This document shows, piece by piece, positions 23,264 to 35,576 of a DNA stretch of 64,000 nt. The first letter of the stretch is position 1; every line of letters begins with the position of its first letter. The notes beneath the pieces are model-generated. The model had not been told where the DNA came from, ran no database searches, and saw only the letters and a program-made list of their open reading frames with translations. Position numbers and translations under genes: made by a program. Source of the DNA: Patiria miniata (lineage: Eukaryota > Echinodermata > Asteroidea > Valvatida > Asterinidae); the NCBI RefSeq assembly GCF_015706575.1, contig NW_024037059.1:29398129-29462128 (forward strand). Reading direction: 5' to 3'.

Positions 23264-24065
23264 CAGGGTGAGTCAAAAAAGAAAACGGCCTAATTATATT
23301 ATTATTATTTTAGTTTTATGTGGCTTGCTCTATTTCATAAAAAATATAATAGGGATAAAGTACATGTTATTGACTAGTAACTGTGAATGTTCCTCTCCAT
23401 TTGCATACTCTTTTCCCAAGTTCACAAAATTCAGCTGTCCACCACTGATCATTTACTGTTCTAAGAACTCAAAAATACCTGTTAAAGCCAGAGTCCATCA
23501 TTTGCAACTATCCAAAAAGTAACTGGCGTAATTATTGTTGAAAAACATACTTGGTTGAAAGATAGTAAGGGGACTAAACTCCCCTGTGAAATTAATCTTT
23601 CTGGCAAGCTGTCATTTTGAAGAAATCAACGAAAGAAGGCCTTTCCAACGGTGTGTCTTAAGACGCACCGTATGAAATTCAAATTAGTAGTTCGTTTTGT
23701 TATTCGGCAAAGCATGCGCAAGCATTGGCACGACGCACATGCGCGCGCAGTTGCTATAATTCGTAGGATCAGTGCGCGACATTGCATAGCTGCAATCAGC
23801 TAGTGAGAATGTGTCTCTGACGCTGGATTCAGGCCCAATTGAAAACATAATTTTGATTTGAAATCGAGATCCTAGAATGCTGTTTTTCTCGAAAAATGCA
23901 GCTGAAGCTGAGCTGAAACTTCATCAGATTGGTTCTTCAGCATCCTTCTTCAGATATTGAGCACTTTAGTTGCTTCAAACGAACAAAATGCACAAATTAC
24001 AAATGATGGACTATACCATCAATAAAATCATTTATCCAGGTCACTTTTCTTTTGGACTCACCCTG
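23264..24065. mobile_element. Tc1/mariner-like non-autonomous element carrying a nested family B copy
   Basis: TA duplications at 23262-23263 and 24066-24067 flank inverted ends CAGGGTGAGTCAAAAAAGAA and CTTTTGGACTCACCCTG. Inside, 23482-24021 is a complete family B element, so the original element was about 260 bp. No transposase remnant seen. Confidence 0.75.
23482..24021 (+). mobile_element. Family B DNA transposon, copy 1 (nested)
   Basis: Begins TTAAAGCCAGAGTCCATCAT and ends ACAAATGATGGACTATACC. It contains the hairpin GGTGTGTCTTAAGACGCACC and a CG-rich middle (CATGCGCGCGCAG). About 540 bp. The family has TTAA-bounded ends, AGCTATAGTCCATCATTTG in the best copies. Confidence 0.8.
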
Positions 24066-24285
24066 TATTGTAAGACTTGGCACAGCAAGAATGAATAATT
24101 ACCAACACGTGTGCAATGTCTCAGTCAATTTCTTCACATGCGTCTCTGATGGGCATTCAATAGTCACGGCAAACCAAATTATTCTAAAGAGTACACGCAC
24201 GAAGTAATGCCGGTCCTCCCAGGAGCTTGTGGAAATTGTATTTAATGAAAAAATAAGAACGTAGCCCATGCCATATCATGCGCCA

Positions 24286-24822
24286 CTAAAGCTACAGTCC
24301 ATCATTTGCAACTATCCAAAAAGTAACTGACGTAATTATTGTTGAAAAAAATACTTGGTAGAAAGATAGTAAGGGGATTAACTCCCTGTGAAATTGGTTT
24401 TTTTTCTGGCATGCTGTCATTTTGAAGAAATCAATGAAAGAAGGCCTTTCCAACGATGCGTTCCGTTAGTAGTTCGTTTTTTTTTATGTGGCAAAGCGCA
24501 CGCAAGCGTTGGACACGATCATCCATGACGCACACGCGCGCGCGGTTGCTATAATTCGTCGGATCGGTGCGCGACATCGCGTAGCTGCAATCGGCTCAGT
24601 GTGAATGTGTCTCAGACACTGAATTCAGGCCCAATTCAGAACAAGATACAGCAACCTTTGACTGAAATCGAGATCCTAGAATGCTGTTTTTCTCGAAATA
24701 TACAGCTGAAGCTGAACTGAAACTTCATCAAGTTTGTAGTTGTTCAGCACCCTTCTTTAGATTTTGAGCGCTTTTGTTGCTTCAAACGAGCAAAATGCAC
24801 AAATGATGGACTGTACCTTTAA
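24286..24822 (+). mobile_element. Family B DNA transposon, copy 2
   Basis: Starts TAAAGCTACAGTCCATCATT and ends ATGATGGACTGTACCTTTAA. It is only about 265 bp downstream of copy 1 and in the same orientation. Differs from copy 1 by scattered substitutions and loss of part of the central hairpin. Confidence 0.8.
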
Positions 24823-25270
24823 GCATGGTTTCTGGAACTACCCATGCACAATATCTAGCTATTGACAAAAATGTGTTTTTTGATTGCGTGAAAATACGCA
24901 GAAAATTTGACATTTGAAACAGTTAAGAATGACTGTACAAGATGAAATGTTGAAGTAGGGCGGAGTGGGGCCTATGGAATAGTGCTTAGGGCCTACGGAA
25001 CACTTTAATCCGGCCATGAGTGTCATCGCTTTGGTATGAACCGGAATCGAAAGTTGTACATATGTGCATAGTTATCAGCACCTTGCAATTACCATGATGA
25101 GCTTCTCCGTGAAAAACAGATTACCACATATAATTGAACAGTGGTTTGAAAATTTCTCTCTTTGAAGCGATTAAATCACTAGTGGACAGAAGAAAAAACA
25201 GAGAAACAGACAAGACATAGGCCCCTACCTCCTAAAAAAAAGAAGAAACTGGTGCAAAATAGGGTGGGGT

Positions 25271-25283
25271 GGGGGGGGGGGGG
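25271..25283. repeat. G13 homopolymer tract
   Basis: Thirteen consecutive G inside a G-rich stretch (AGGGTGGGGTG precedes it). This is one of at least eight poly-G/poly-C runs in the window. Confidence 0.85.
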
Positions 25284-25353
25284 CGCCGGCTGTGCCCCTT
25301 CTGTATCCGCTACTGTACATGTACATGAACACCCATGCTGGAATTTGAATCGT

Positions 25354-25662
25354 TGTGGAGTCATTTCGTCGTTCTTGTGTACTAAACAATTTAAAATCTA
25401 GTTTCAAAATGCTCCTATTTTAACCAGAATTAATTTCCTGGGCTGAAATTCGGACTTAATATCCCTTATATAAAATATTTCAATTTGCGACAGATCAGCC
25501 CACCTTGGAAATTCCTAGTTTTGAGTAAAATCCATATATCTATTCCGTGATAACCTTGTGGAGACGTACATGAATTCAACTATAGAAATTGCCCTGTGGA
25601 GACGTATTTAATCTTTTCTCTATTATACCCATGTCTCCACAGGGTACCGTGTACCAGATCAA
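25354..25662 (+). repeat. Family R interspersed repeat, copy 1
   Basis: Shares TTTCAAAATGCTCCTATTTT, AACCAGAATTAATTTCC, GCGACAGATCA, ACCTTGGAAATTCCTA and AACCTTGTGGAGACGTA with 47886-48243. TGTGGAGACGT and its complement near the end make a short terminal hairpin. Confidence 0.7.
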
Positions 25663-26273
25663 TGTATACATACCGGTACATCCATTGTACATTTATATCT
25701 GTCCTTGTTTCTTGAAAGTTCTTAAAAAAATCCCCAAAAGATTTCTCACCTTTAGCACAAAAGAATTCTTAAAAGTTTATTAAGATTTGATGACTTCATC
25801 CAAAAAAGTTGTCGTTCGTTATTATCAACTATCTAATCCCACAGTGAATGAATTTGGATGGATACATGTAATTAAATTCAAGTTTTGTGCGATAACAGAG
25901 ACTTTTTTTACGAAATAAGTGAGAAGAGTCGCAGAGAAACTATTTTTATCGACCACCTGCCGTAAAATTTGTCTTGAACAAACACGTCTGTGGAAATGTT
26001 AAAGACAATCTCCAAACAACATGAACAACTTCCTGGCACAATTTGTGGACATTTCTCCTGGGATTCATGAAGCCAGGGCGGGGAAATGGGCTCTTTGGGC
26101 TCCGAAGTGTATTTTTTTTTGAAGAAACAACACTCCACGTCAACCTGCAAACGCTTCAAATTTTTCGGGAAAATTGCTTTTAAATTGTGTCAATATTCAC
26201 TGTGTTTTGAGGTAGAGGAAAAGAAGCGTAGATGGCAAAATGATTTTATACTGACCAAGTTCAACACAGAATA

Positions 26274-26769
26274 CAGGGTGAGTAAAAAACCCGAAACCCA
26301 AATGTCGTGACCATTGTTTTAGTAAAGTTCTGCATGTAGCACTTTCAAAATCTAGGATATGAAAGCCCAATTCATAAGCTTTCTTTTAGTACAAGAATCA
26401 CTCAAATCACTCATGTACTTTTCAAGTTACGGAATTTTAAACACAACCACCGTGTTACAGTTCTGTCCACGGATCACAAAAAGCTCTTTCAGCAAAACGA
26501 AAACAAATCACATAGGGATGTGTGTGAATTGTTTTCGTTTTGCTGAAAGAACGTACACCTTTTTTGTGATCTGTGGACAGAACTTTAAAACGGTGCTTGT
26601 GTTTAAAATTCCGTAACTTGAAAAGTACATAAGTGATGTGAATGATTCTTGTAAGTAAAGAAAAGCTTATGAATTGGGCTTTCATATCCTAGATTTTGAA
26701 AGTGCTACATGCAGAACTTCACTAAAACGATAGTCCCAACATTTGGGCTTCGTTTTTTTACTCACCCTG
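26274..26769. mobile_element. Family C Tc1/mariner-like element, copy 1: a 496-bp near-perfect palindrome
   Basis: TA duplications at 26272-26273 and 26770-26771. Ends CAGGGTGAGTAAAAAACCCG and TTTTTTTACTCACCCTG. The two halves are inverted copies over almost their whole length, meeting near 26520 at CACATAGGGATGTGTG. Similar ORFs on both strands are a consequence of the palindrome and are not genes. Confidence 0.85.
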
Positions 26770-26789
26770 TAGAGATTTGGAATCAAACG

Positions 26790-27524
26790 GACTAACAACA
26801 TTTGTTTTTGCTGTAATTTTCAGAAATGGATGGATTTGGGGGTTAGTATCTTATAGCAAATATTGTTACAGTGAGTTTTTTAAAGGTTTGTGATCATAGA
26901 TGCTGAAAAAACCAAGGAAAAAAATATACTCTTCTTGTACATGTAGTTTGGTTCCCTGGCCCTACTTCCGACACAACGGAGCAATTTATAGTCTGGTTCC
27001 AAATTTATAGGGAACCATGACTGGCTGGCTTGCGTTCACGGATGTATAAACAATTGCAAGCAATTTGTGGAATAACTAAATTTGGTAAAATGGGTAGTAT
27101 TTGAAAAACAAATCAGTTTTTTCCAACGGTGGTTGGCCGACTATCAGTGGAAACTGATACAAAAATTCCACCTTTCTTGAAAATGACAGCACACAAGGTG
27201 CCATGATTTCACAGGATGCTTGAGACTATTATTTCCTTAACCCTAACTCACCCTAGCTGATTTACTAGGAACCATACCCATCCTGGCAAATTCCAACACC
27301 ATATGGGAAACTGCACACACGTATTTCTGACTTTGTTTCTGGAGGTGTGCCAACCCAATGTAAAAGACTGTCAGATTAGGGGTACTGTACCCATCCTGAC
27401 AAATTCCAACAAAACATGCTGTTGGGGTTTGATGGGTTAAGTTCTGAATAGTACAGTCAAGTAAGGTATTTCATAATAATTTGGAGGTTTTATTTTTTAG
27501 TGTTTGCAATGTTGTTACCTTTAA
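26790..27524 (-). mobile_element. Family A DNA transposon, copy 3, with nested TTAA insertion
   Basis: Reverse-oriented family A copy: starts near CAACATTTGTTTTTGCTGTA, then TTTTCAGAAATGGATGGATT, and ends ATGTTGTTACCTTTAA at 27524. A separate 196-bp element (27241-27436) is inserted in it. Confidence 0.8.
27241..27436. mobile_element. piggyBac-like MITE (CCCTAAC end, TTAA duplication)
   Basis: TTAA duplications at 27237-27240 and 27437-27440. The left end is CCCTAACTCACCC and the right end is GTTTGATGGG. It splits family A copy 3. A relative in opposite orientation lies at 63104-63307. TTAA plus CCC ends fit piggyBac (inference). Confidence 0.7.
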
Positions 27525-27914
27525 ATGCTCAAACTGTTCAAAATCATACAAAATATGAAATTCCCGTCTACAAGAGAGTATGTAGCTTTAATAGAAAACA
27601 TAGGTATATATGTGTACATTTGAGAACATCGTACGACAGCACTATACTCGCGTGTCAATATATCTCTCACAAAAAGGATAATGTCATCTTGATAAACCGA
27701 ACAGCTGCAAACTCAACGGGTTGACGGTCTTACCAATGTTCAACATGTTCAGAGATTGTGTATAATTATGGATTAATGTAGCATTAGGACGGATCTGCAA
27801 AGGCACGTACAACTGATAACGTGAAACATTTGTATTAAATACGACATTGTCTAGGAGGCATTTTAATCTCTCATTCAAGATGTCATTTACAACAAAAAAT
27901 GAAAGAAAAACTGA

Positions 27915-28183
27915 CGTGTTCTTTCAGCAAAATGAAAACAAATCACATAGGGATGTGTGTGAATTGTTTTCGTTTTGCTGAAAGACAGACACCTTTATTT
28001 GTGATCCGTGGACAGAACTTTAAAACGGTGTTTGGGTTTAAAATTCCGTGACTAGAAAAGTACATGAGTGATTTGAATGATTCTTGTACTAAAAGAAAGC
28101 TTATGAATTGGGCTCTCATATCCTAGATTTTGAAAGTGCTACATGCAGAACTTCACTAAAAGAGTAGTCCCGGCATTTGGGTT
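27915..28183 (+). mobile_element. Family C element, copy 2 (truncated half)
   Basis: Starts within the centre of family C (GTTCTTTCAGCAAAATGAAA, CACATAGGGATGTGTG) and continues through the right arm (AAAGTGCTACATGCAGAACT) to CATTTGGGTTTTG. No intact CAGGGTG end. Confidence 0.7.
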
Positions 28184-28283
28184 TTGTATGTATCTAAAAC
28201 GTACCTGTTTTGATCATGTTCATTTTACAAAATTTCTGAAGCAAAAATTGCAATTCCATACAAAAACAAGTAAAACACACTAA

Positions 28284-28653
28284 GGCCCCCCCCCCCCAAA
28301 GGCTCAGGTTTCTGGTATGTGCGCGTCGCCGTAGCCATGCGCGTCGGCAAAATTAAAAAGTTTTTTTTATGTAAGAAAGATGATTTCTCAAAACCGCCAA
28401 ACTCACTGGTTTGACTGGAATCCTGCTGCTGCACAATTTTACCGTGTTTTTAGATGGGGTTACGATCGAGTATAAGCTTTATGCGGCCTCTCTGGGCTTC
28501 CATATATTTTGCACTAAATTTAGTCGGGCACCATTTGCAGTCATCAGCCGACATTTGAAGGAAAAAAAAGTAAAAAAAACCAAAAAATGCTGCATCACCG
28601 CACCACTTTTGGGGCAAGCTCCATACCAGAAACCGAATACTTTTTTTTTGGCC
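28284..28653 (+). mobile_element. Family Q PIF/Harbinger-like MITE, copy 1
   Basis: TAA duplications at 28281-28283 and 28654-28656 flank GGCCCCCCCCCCCCAAAGGC and TTTTTTTTTGGCC. Sub-terminal inverted motif TTTCTGGTATG / CATACCAGAAAC, with GGCGACGCG-type CG-rich arms. The 3-bp TWA target and GG ends fit PIF/Harbinger. 370 bp, non-coding. Confidence 0.75.
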
Positions 28654-28685
28654 TAACACAAACATGAACAACATGACCAAAAACA

Positions 28686-28717
28686 CCCCCCCCCAAACCC
28701 CCCCCCCCCCCCCCCCA
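28686..28717. repeat. Poly-C tracts (C9 and C20)
   Basis: C9 (28686-28694) then, after AAA, C20 (28698-28717), between the right end of family Q copy 1 and unique DNA. Confidence 0.85.
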
Positions 28718-30440
28718 AATTTGATAAACAACTGGAAATGTACCTGTTTGCATGTCTTCATGCATAAAATTTAAATGAACCTAAGACGCAGACATGCTAC
28801 ATGTACACGTGAGTGCATTTTGGTGGTCAATGAAATGCGTGGGCAACGAAACAGAGACAGAGAAAAACAATGCCAAGTACACACGTGAATTTTCCCAAGT
28901 GTGCTGTTTTGGCAACACGATGGGAGTGCATACGTACGTAGCATACAGCGGCTGTACATGTATGACGTCAGCACTGCTGCGGTTTCATGCCGTGTGAGTA
29001 TTGGGAGTAGAAACAAAACGACAGGCTTAACCACCGGAGTGGAACAAACAAAAAAAAACGCTCGGAATGGGGTTAATTCGCAATTTCTTGGCAAATTGAA
29101 AAGCTGTTGACCGGGGGCAGTTCAGTTTGTGCGCATAATTGTAGTGTCTGCATGTATACGTTACAACAGTTGGGGGTGCCTTCGGCTGACCAGCCAAATA
29201 TGCAACACATGAATTCTGTCTGTTTTTCTTCGAGCTCTAACGAGGAATAATTGATTGATAGGGGTTGAGGTGGGTCAGACATTTCACATAAATAAATTCC
29301 ACGGGCGGATTCCGGCATTCAAGCATTTTGTTGATGTCTGCCAAACAGGAAAAAATCTATTATGAGCAGGCATTCATAAATCTACTCCTAGTTTTCAGTT
29401 TGGCATCTTCATCTCACAAGTACATGTACAAACATCATGATGAAATGCTCAAGTGTATGCAAAGAAATATTACAGAATGTACGATTAACAGAGGGCTCAA
29501 TAGAGGGCGCTATAGAGAACCGACTGCGCATCCACGCAGCCATGGATGCGCGGATATAGAATGGAGCGGCCCTGTATCCTATAGTTGTACCAAAGCGTGA
29601 TTGTTATTGTTCAAGCTTTTTCGTTGCTGCAATTTGTGTAATGCTAAAATAAATAAAAAATATCTCACTAGTACGTCAGATGCCTTCTGCCTTCACATTG
29701 TACATTGTGGCTTCCAGACCTAATGAATTTTTGATGAATTTTGTTTTTATTATTCGAAGCACAGGTCTTATGATCCCATTAATGGCCCCATCTTTCATAA
29801 AAGATGAATATATGTCATGGGTATTAACCCCAGAAACCACATGTCACAGTCCGAATAACCAATCAAGCGATGGGAACGCACGAAGCGAAAACAAAAAGGA
29901 TCAACTACATTGCATATAGCAAACTGAAAAAAAAAAAAAAAAAAATTCAACGAGAGCAGAATTCAATTTGGCGTGGCGTGTGATTGATGCACTTTTTAAT
30001 GTGAGCCATATCTTTTTGTGATTATGTTTCTTATAGGAATGCAATGACAATTGCCTGCAGCGTAGTTCTGTTCTCGACGCTACATGTTCAAGATTATGCA
30101 GTGTTTGATCATATATTGATTGCGCTGCATTCAGGAAGGAGATTGTACATTTGCAATGCCACACATGTATCATGCATGACCTGATGCTACATACTCGGAC
30201 ACATCCATCAGAAACGCTGTCTACATGGTGGCATTCAGACTTTCGTTTCATGTATAATAAAACGTTGCTGAAATTACCCTTTTGCTGAAATGTTGAAGGC
30301 AGAGACCATGAACACACAAGTGTGGTCTATACTGCAGGGTGTTGGGAGAAAACAAAGATTTCAAAATCCAAAATTCTAATATTTTTTTTCAAACTGAATA
30401 ACGACTTCCAGAATCTCCCATTAGGCTAACAGTCATGCTA
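28718..30440. other. No gene recognised
   Basis: Contains only short ORFs. A hairpin-like stretch around 29490-29582 (GAGGGCGCTATAGAGAACCG, CCACGCAGCCATGGATGCGC) and a poly-A run near 29928-29945 are the only structures noted. Confidence 0.5.
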
Positions 30441-30445
30441 ACAAC

Positions 30446-32270
30446 AAATCATAAACACCTAAGACAGTTTACCCATTCCTATTGGTCGAGAGCCCATCTG
30501 GGTGGTTTTAAACGGTTGATAAAACACTGAATGGTTTTAAACCCTTTTTTCCCGGTACGAGTCACATGAAATTTGGACTCCTGTGAAATCTGGTCTCTTT
30601 TACCTTTTTATTGGTTGCACCCTTACATGTCTCGCTCCTAATTATCTTCATACATGTACATGTACATGTACTAATACCGGTAGGCATGCCCAATACTACA
30701 TTGTACTAATGAGTCCGTATTTCATAAAGTCCAAAATTCACACTACACCGGCACTGCTGCGTTCTGCGCCACATCGTGCAGTACGTGCCACACCAATCAG
30801 CACCAATTAGTTGAAACCTCACACGTCTCTCTCCTAATTATCTTCATACCGATAGGCGTGCACAATACTACAATGTACCAATGAGTCCATATTTCATAAA
30901 GTCCAAATTCACACAACACTGGCACTGCTGCGTTCTGCGCCACAAGTCGTGCAGTACACGCCACACCGTGCAGTACGCGCCACACGAGCACCAATCTCCA
31001 CCAATCAGCACCAATTACCGGTAGTTGAAACCTCACACATCTCTCTCCTAATTATCTTCATACTGATAGGAATGTGCAATCCTACAATGAACCAATGAGT
31101 CCGTATTTCATTAAGTCCAAAATTCACACTACATCGGCACTGCTGCGTTCTGCGCCACATCATGCAGTATGCGCCACATCGTGCAGTACATGCCACATGA
31201 GCACCAATCTCCACCAATCAGCACCAATTAGCTGAAACCTTCACGTTTCTCTCCTAATTATCTTCATACCGATAGGCGTGCACAATACTACAATGTACCA
31301 ATGAGTCCATATTTCATAAAGTCCAAATTCACACAACACTGGCACTGCTGCGTTCTGCGCCACAAGTCGTGCAGTACACGCCACACTGTGCAGTACGCGC
31401 CACACAAGCACCAATCTCCACCAATCAGCACCAATTACCGGTAGTTGAAACCTCACACATCTCTCTCCTAATTATCTTCATACTGATAGGAATGTGCAAT
31501 CCTACAATGAACCAATGAGTCCGTATTTCATTAAGTCCAAAATTACTACTACACCGGCACTGCTGCATTCTGCGCCACATCACGCAGTATGCGCCACATC
31601 ACACAGTATGCGCCACATCATACAGTACGCACCACACGCGCACCAATCTCCACCAATCAGCACCAATTAGTTGAAACCTCACACGTCTCTCTCCTAATTA
31701 TCTTCATACCGATAGGCAACAATGTACTAATGAGTCCCTATTTCATAAAGTCCAAAATTCACACTACACCGGCACTGCTGCGTTCTGCGCCACATCATGC
31801 AGTACGGGCCACATCGTGCAGTATGTGCCACACGAGCACCAATCTCCACCAATCAGCACCAATTAGTTGAAACCTCACACGTCTCTCTCCTAATTATCTT
31901 CATACCGATAGGCTTGCGCAATACTACTGTACAATGTACTAATGAGTCCGTATTTCATAAAGTCCAAAATTCATACTACAACGGCACTGCTGCATTCTGC
32001 GCCACGTCGTGCAGTACACGCCACATCGTGCAGTACACGCCACACAATCACCAATCTCCACAAAAGTACATGTAGTAGTAGCGCTACTCCCGAGAGTAGG
32101 GGTGTTTCACAAAACATGAATTTAAGTTGTCAAACACAATCGTTGGATATAAAAATATATCTTTGACTTGTTTTGACTTTTTGACCAAAAGGTATTTATG
32201 AATGGGAATAAATACATGCTTGGCTGGTATTGAACAAGCATGTTAAAAACCGGGGCCTGAGATCCAACCT
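30446..32270 (+). mobile_element. Family E element, copy 2, expanded by an internal satellite
   Basis: The left part (CCTATTGGTCGAGAGCCCAT, GTGGTTTTAAACGG) matches copy 1. The right part (TTGACTTGTTTTGACTTTTT, GGGAATAAATACATGCTTGG, CTGGTATTGAACA) matches the hairpin ends at 9856 and 51117. The interior is taken up by tandem repeats (30636-32060), making this copy about 1.8 kb against about 0.45 kb for copy 3. Confidence 0.65.
30636..32060 (+). repeat. Satellite of about 7 units, 195-226 bp each, with 420-bp higher-order period
   Basis: CTCCTAATTATCTTCATA recurs at about 30635, 30831, 31045, 31251, 31465, 31691 and 31887. Each unit also has AATGAGTCCGTATTTCATAA and CACTGCTGCGTTCTGCGCCA. Units at 30831 and 31251 are nearly identical, as are those at 31045 and 31465, giving a dimeric period of 420 bp. 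Length varies with the number (2-3) of a short sub-repeat, GTGCAGTAC(A/G)CGCCACA. A diverged single unit is at 50783-50970. Confidence 0.9.
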
Positions 32271-34872
32271 GTGCCCCCAACAAATTCTGCCAGTGGTAGG
32301 CCTACCACTCAGTTTCTCGGGGGACAAGTGCAGTACCGGTAGATTTTAAATTCAGTTAGGCTAGGCCAGGGTTAACGCCTCCCCGCGACAGGCTTCACTG
32401 CCATCGCATGGTATTTAGAGCATACTCCTTGATCCGTTACGTCTAGAGCGATGAGTTTCGACCCAGGTTATACTAGGATATGATGCAGAGCTGCACTGAC
32501 GTGCATGGCACAACCACAACTCGCATTCATGCCAACTTATGCGTGGCAGCGTGCATGACCGTAATAACGATACGGTGAAATTATGCATACATTTCCAAGA
32601 TTATACAGTTTCTAATACACGCAGCATAAGAGGATTATGAGAAAACCGTATCTTACATGTACATGTAACTGTACCAAGAAATGCTTTTGTCTGTGCATGT
32701 CATCTTGTTTTGTAAAAGAGACTGCAATTGGCCAATTCCACGGTTAGTTGTGTTACAATGTAGCACTGCTTTTAAGGCTCCTCTATCAACATGCGCGAGT
32801 ATCAATTTTCCATTTTTGGTACCATCAATACATCTTAATACCAGGACTTATAACACTGCCAGCAGAAAAAAATGTTTTGTGAATTGTAATGGGATATGTA
32901 ATCTCGGTTATAGTTACCGTACATGTACCGTACATGTACGTTACAAAAAAACAGATGCCCAAGGATAACTGGTAAACATCTTTAAAAGAAAAAGTTCCGT
33001 CAAATGGGATACAGCTGAAACAAGTTATAGTATTTCTGAACTTGCTTTCTGACAAATGTTTTGACATATACATTTCTCGATTCTCCAATCGGTTTAAAAC
33101 ATTGCCAAAAAATCTCGGTTAGTTACGTGATGGTTAGTTGCGTTACAGTTTGTCTGCCTATCTTTGGCACAAGTTAAAAACATATAAAAAACTAATAATC
33201 AAACAAAAAAGCTCTTTTGGCATAGAATTGGAACCTTTCCCTATGCCTTAAAAACAAAAAATCACAATAAAAATAAAGTTTTGCTTGTTCAAACAAGGTG
33301 TCAAAATGAGTACAAAAACTCCACGATATTAGTTTAAAAAGTTTAGTTGACCAAAAATCACACTTAACTACATTCCATCTAACGTTTTTCAAAAACTGAA
33401 CCAAAACTTCAACATACCAGTACATACGGTTACTATGAGTCTACGGTTGTTTGGTCATACGGACGTTCCAGCGGATGGGAGTTCTAGGGTTGGAGCATTG
33501 TTGTCCTTTTATCCCAATTTCTAAAAATTTCACTTGTGGGGTACCGTTCCCTTTGTTAGAGTACCCCACAAATACATGTAGCTCTGGTGTGTACGTCTAC
33601 GGTCACGGTAAGTGTCTCCAAAAACTTCGTTTAGGTGACACAAAATTATCCCAAATTGTAACACAGTAGTACATGAAATGTAGTACTTTTAAAACAATCA
33701 AATTCCTGTTTATCTCCATACATTTGTACCAGTACCACATGTATTTAAACGAGCAAGTTCCATCAGCTTTCAACTCACGTTCACTGTATACGGAAACTCA
33801 AAAGTATAGTTCTATTACAAACTATGTATGGGCTCCATGCACAAGTAACCCTTCAGCGGTCAGAAAAGGAGAGTTGGGGGAGACCTAGACTGGTTCCCGG
33901 ACCATCCACTGCGCATTTCAATTGATCCAAAGTTATGGAGTACCGAAGTGTGACGTCATTTAGAACCAGAAAGTGTAGTGCAAATGAATGGAGTACGCGC
34001 GCGTGTTGGTTCACGGGCTGAATCACGCGCTAATGTCTTTACACACATTTTGTGCGCGTGACGTATTCGCTTCGGTACTCCATTGGGGCCGGGGATCAGT
34101 CTGGGAGACCATTGCAAGTTGAATTCGAACGTATTCACACGGCGACGACGCCTAACGCTCACGCAGGAAGACGCTATGGCTTAACTAATTTGTGCACATT
34201 CAAGATAAATAAGTCATGCATACTTCGCGCGCGAACCAGTACAGTAAACACATGCGGTGTCCCTTCAAAGGGGCTCTCAAAAATGGTAAAAACGCGCCCT
34301 CATTTGTTGGCGCACGGAGCCCATAGGGCTCGCTCAATGAGGGCCATCTCTGTAGGAGAACTGCAACTGCGTATTTTAGGCAATCAAGCACGCATTACGC
34401 AGTGTTGAAAATGTTCCAAACACGCGCGCTTGTTGCTCGAAATGTGTTCGAAATACGACGCAGCTGCTGCGCGTTATGCAAGTTGACGTCAAAATGCCGA
34501 TGCACGTGGATAGGTAGGAAATGACGTCCTTTGAACGAGACCTATAAGTGGACATGTACTTGTACAAAGAAATCATCTCAATTAGACATGTACACGAAGG
34601 CCATATTTGGTCTGCCTTCCTATACCACAGGCCCATTTAACATTGTGTGCCATATTTCCCATTGATGCCAATGTGTATTTACAGACAATTTTAAAACGTT
34701 GATGCAATGACGCATCTATAAAAAAAACACTTGAAAAAAAAAAAACGCACAATGAAAACGAAATTCCGTCTTCATGTTGTTGTCATGGCAACACAAATTA
34801 TACAGAACAACGGGACAAAACGAGGTTAGTCAACTTTGAATACAGAATCTTGTAATGTGAGTCTTTGCTATA
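32271..34872. other. No gene recognised; one weak palindrome
   Basis: Short ORFs only. An imperfect inverted pair spans 33885-34115: CTAGACTGGTTCCCGGACC ... ATGGAGTACCGAAG against CTTCGGTACTCCATTGGGGC ... GATCAGTCTGGGAG. It suggests a decayed foldback element. ACATGTACATG words near 32655 and 32930. Confidence 0.45.
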
Positions 34873-35096
34873 TCCCCCCAAAAAATGTTCGTCTGACTAT
34901 GTTTGAAATAACTACAAAACCATGAGCTCAATTTTGAAAATGTTTGGTTGTGCAGATACTCCTAAGCCTTGGCCTCAACCCCTATGAGTCTCACTTAATT
35001 TCAGTCACGCATCACTACACACTTATCACTTGATCACAACAACATTTTTGGACACTGTGACCAAGTTCCTTGCCTTTATCAATTTTACTGTGTTAA

Positions 35097-35571
35097 AGAG
35101 GTTGTGGAATGCTCAAAGACATTTCCGTCATTTTTCGGGTATAAGTAGCCTAAGGTGTGATGAAATAAAAACAACTATTGTGTCTGTCTTGAAATGAGTA
35201 CAAAAGGTACTTTTGAGAGCTGTTTTTCAGGTCCTGTTTCGACCCGAACGTGCAATTTGTGTAAAAGTCGTCGTTGGGGGCAGCAAACAAAACACAGTAA
35301 ATCGTGACGTAATAAACAGGACTCCCGATGCAGCATAGTATAAACGAGTCCTGTTTATTACGTCACGATTTACTATGTTTTGTTTGCTGCCCCCAATGAC
35401 GACTTTTACACAAATTGCACGTTCGGGTCGAAATAGGACCTGAAAAACAGCTCTCAAAAGTACCTTTTGTACTCGTTTCATGACAGACACAATAGTTGTT
35501 TTTATTTCATCACACCTTAGGCTACATACCCGAAAAATGACGGAAATGTCTTCGAGCATTCCACAACCTCT
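35097..35571. mobile_element. TTAA-flanked 475-bp near-perfect palindrome
   Basis: TTAA at 35093-35096 and 35572-35575. Ends AGAGGTTGTGGAATGCTCAA and TTCGAGCATTCCACAACCTCT. Arms match nearly base for base up to a short loop near 35330 (CCCGATGCAGCATAG). A foldback RNA of over 200 bp per arm would form if transcribed. Confidence 0.85.
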
Positions 35572-35576
35572 TTAAG

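Noticed and set aside
26359-26685. Similar 76-85 codon ORFs on both strands
   Set aside because: They mirror each other because the DNA is a palindrome (family C copy 1). No protein family similarity.
27237-27250. Telomere-like CCCTAAC/TTAGGG words (also near 63075)
   Set aside because: Only one or two copies occur, and they coincide with the ends of TTAA-flanked elements, not with a telomeric array.
28410-28761. ORFs with poly-Gly or Lys-rich translation near poly-C tracts
   Set aside because: They come from homopolymers and family Q sequence, with no plausible protein composition.
30797-31456. Repeated minus-strand ORFs (MRFQLPVIGADWWR...)
   Set aside because: They recur with the 420-bp period of the satellite and are broken by unit-length variation. 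No sign of coding constraint.
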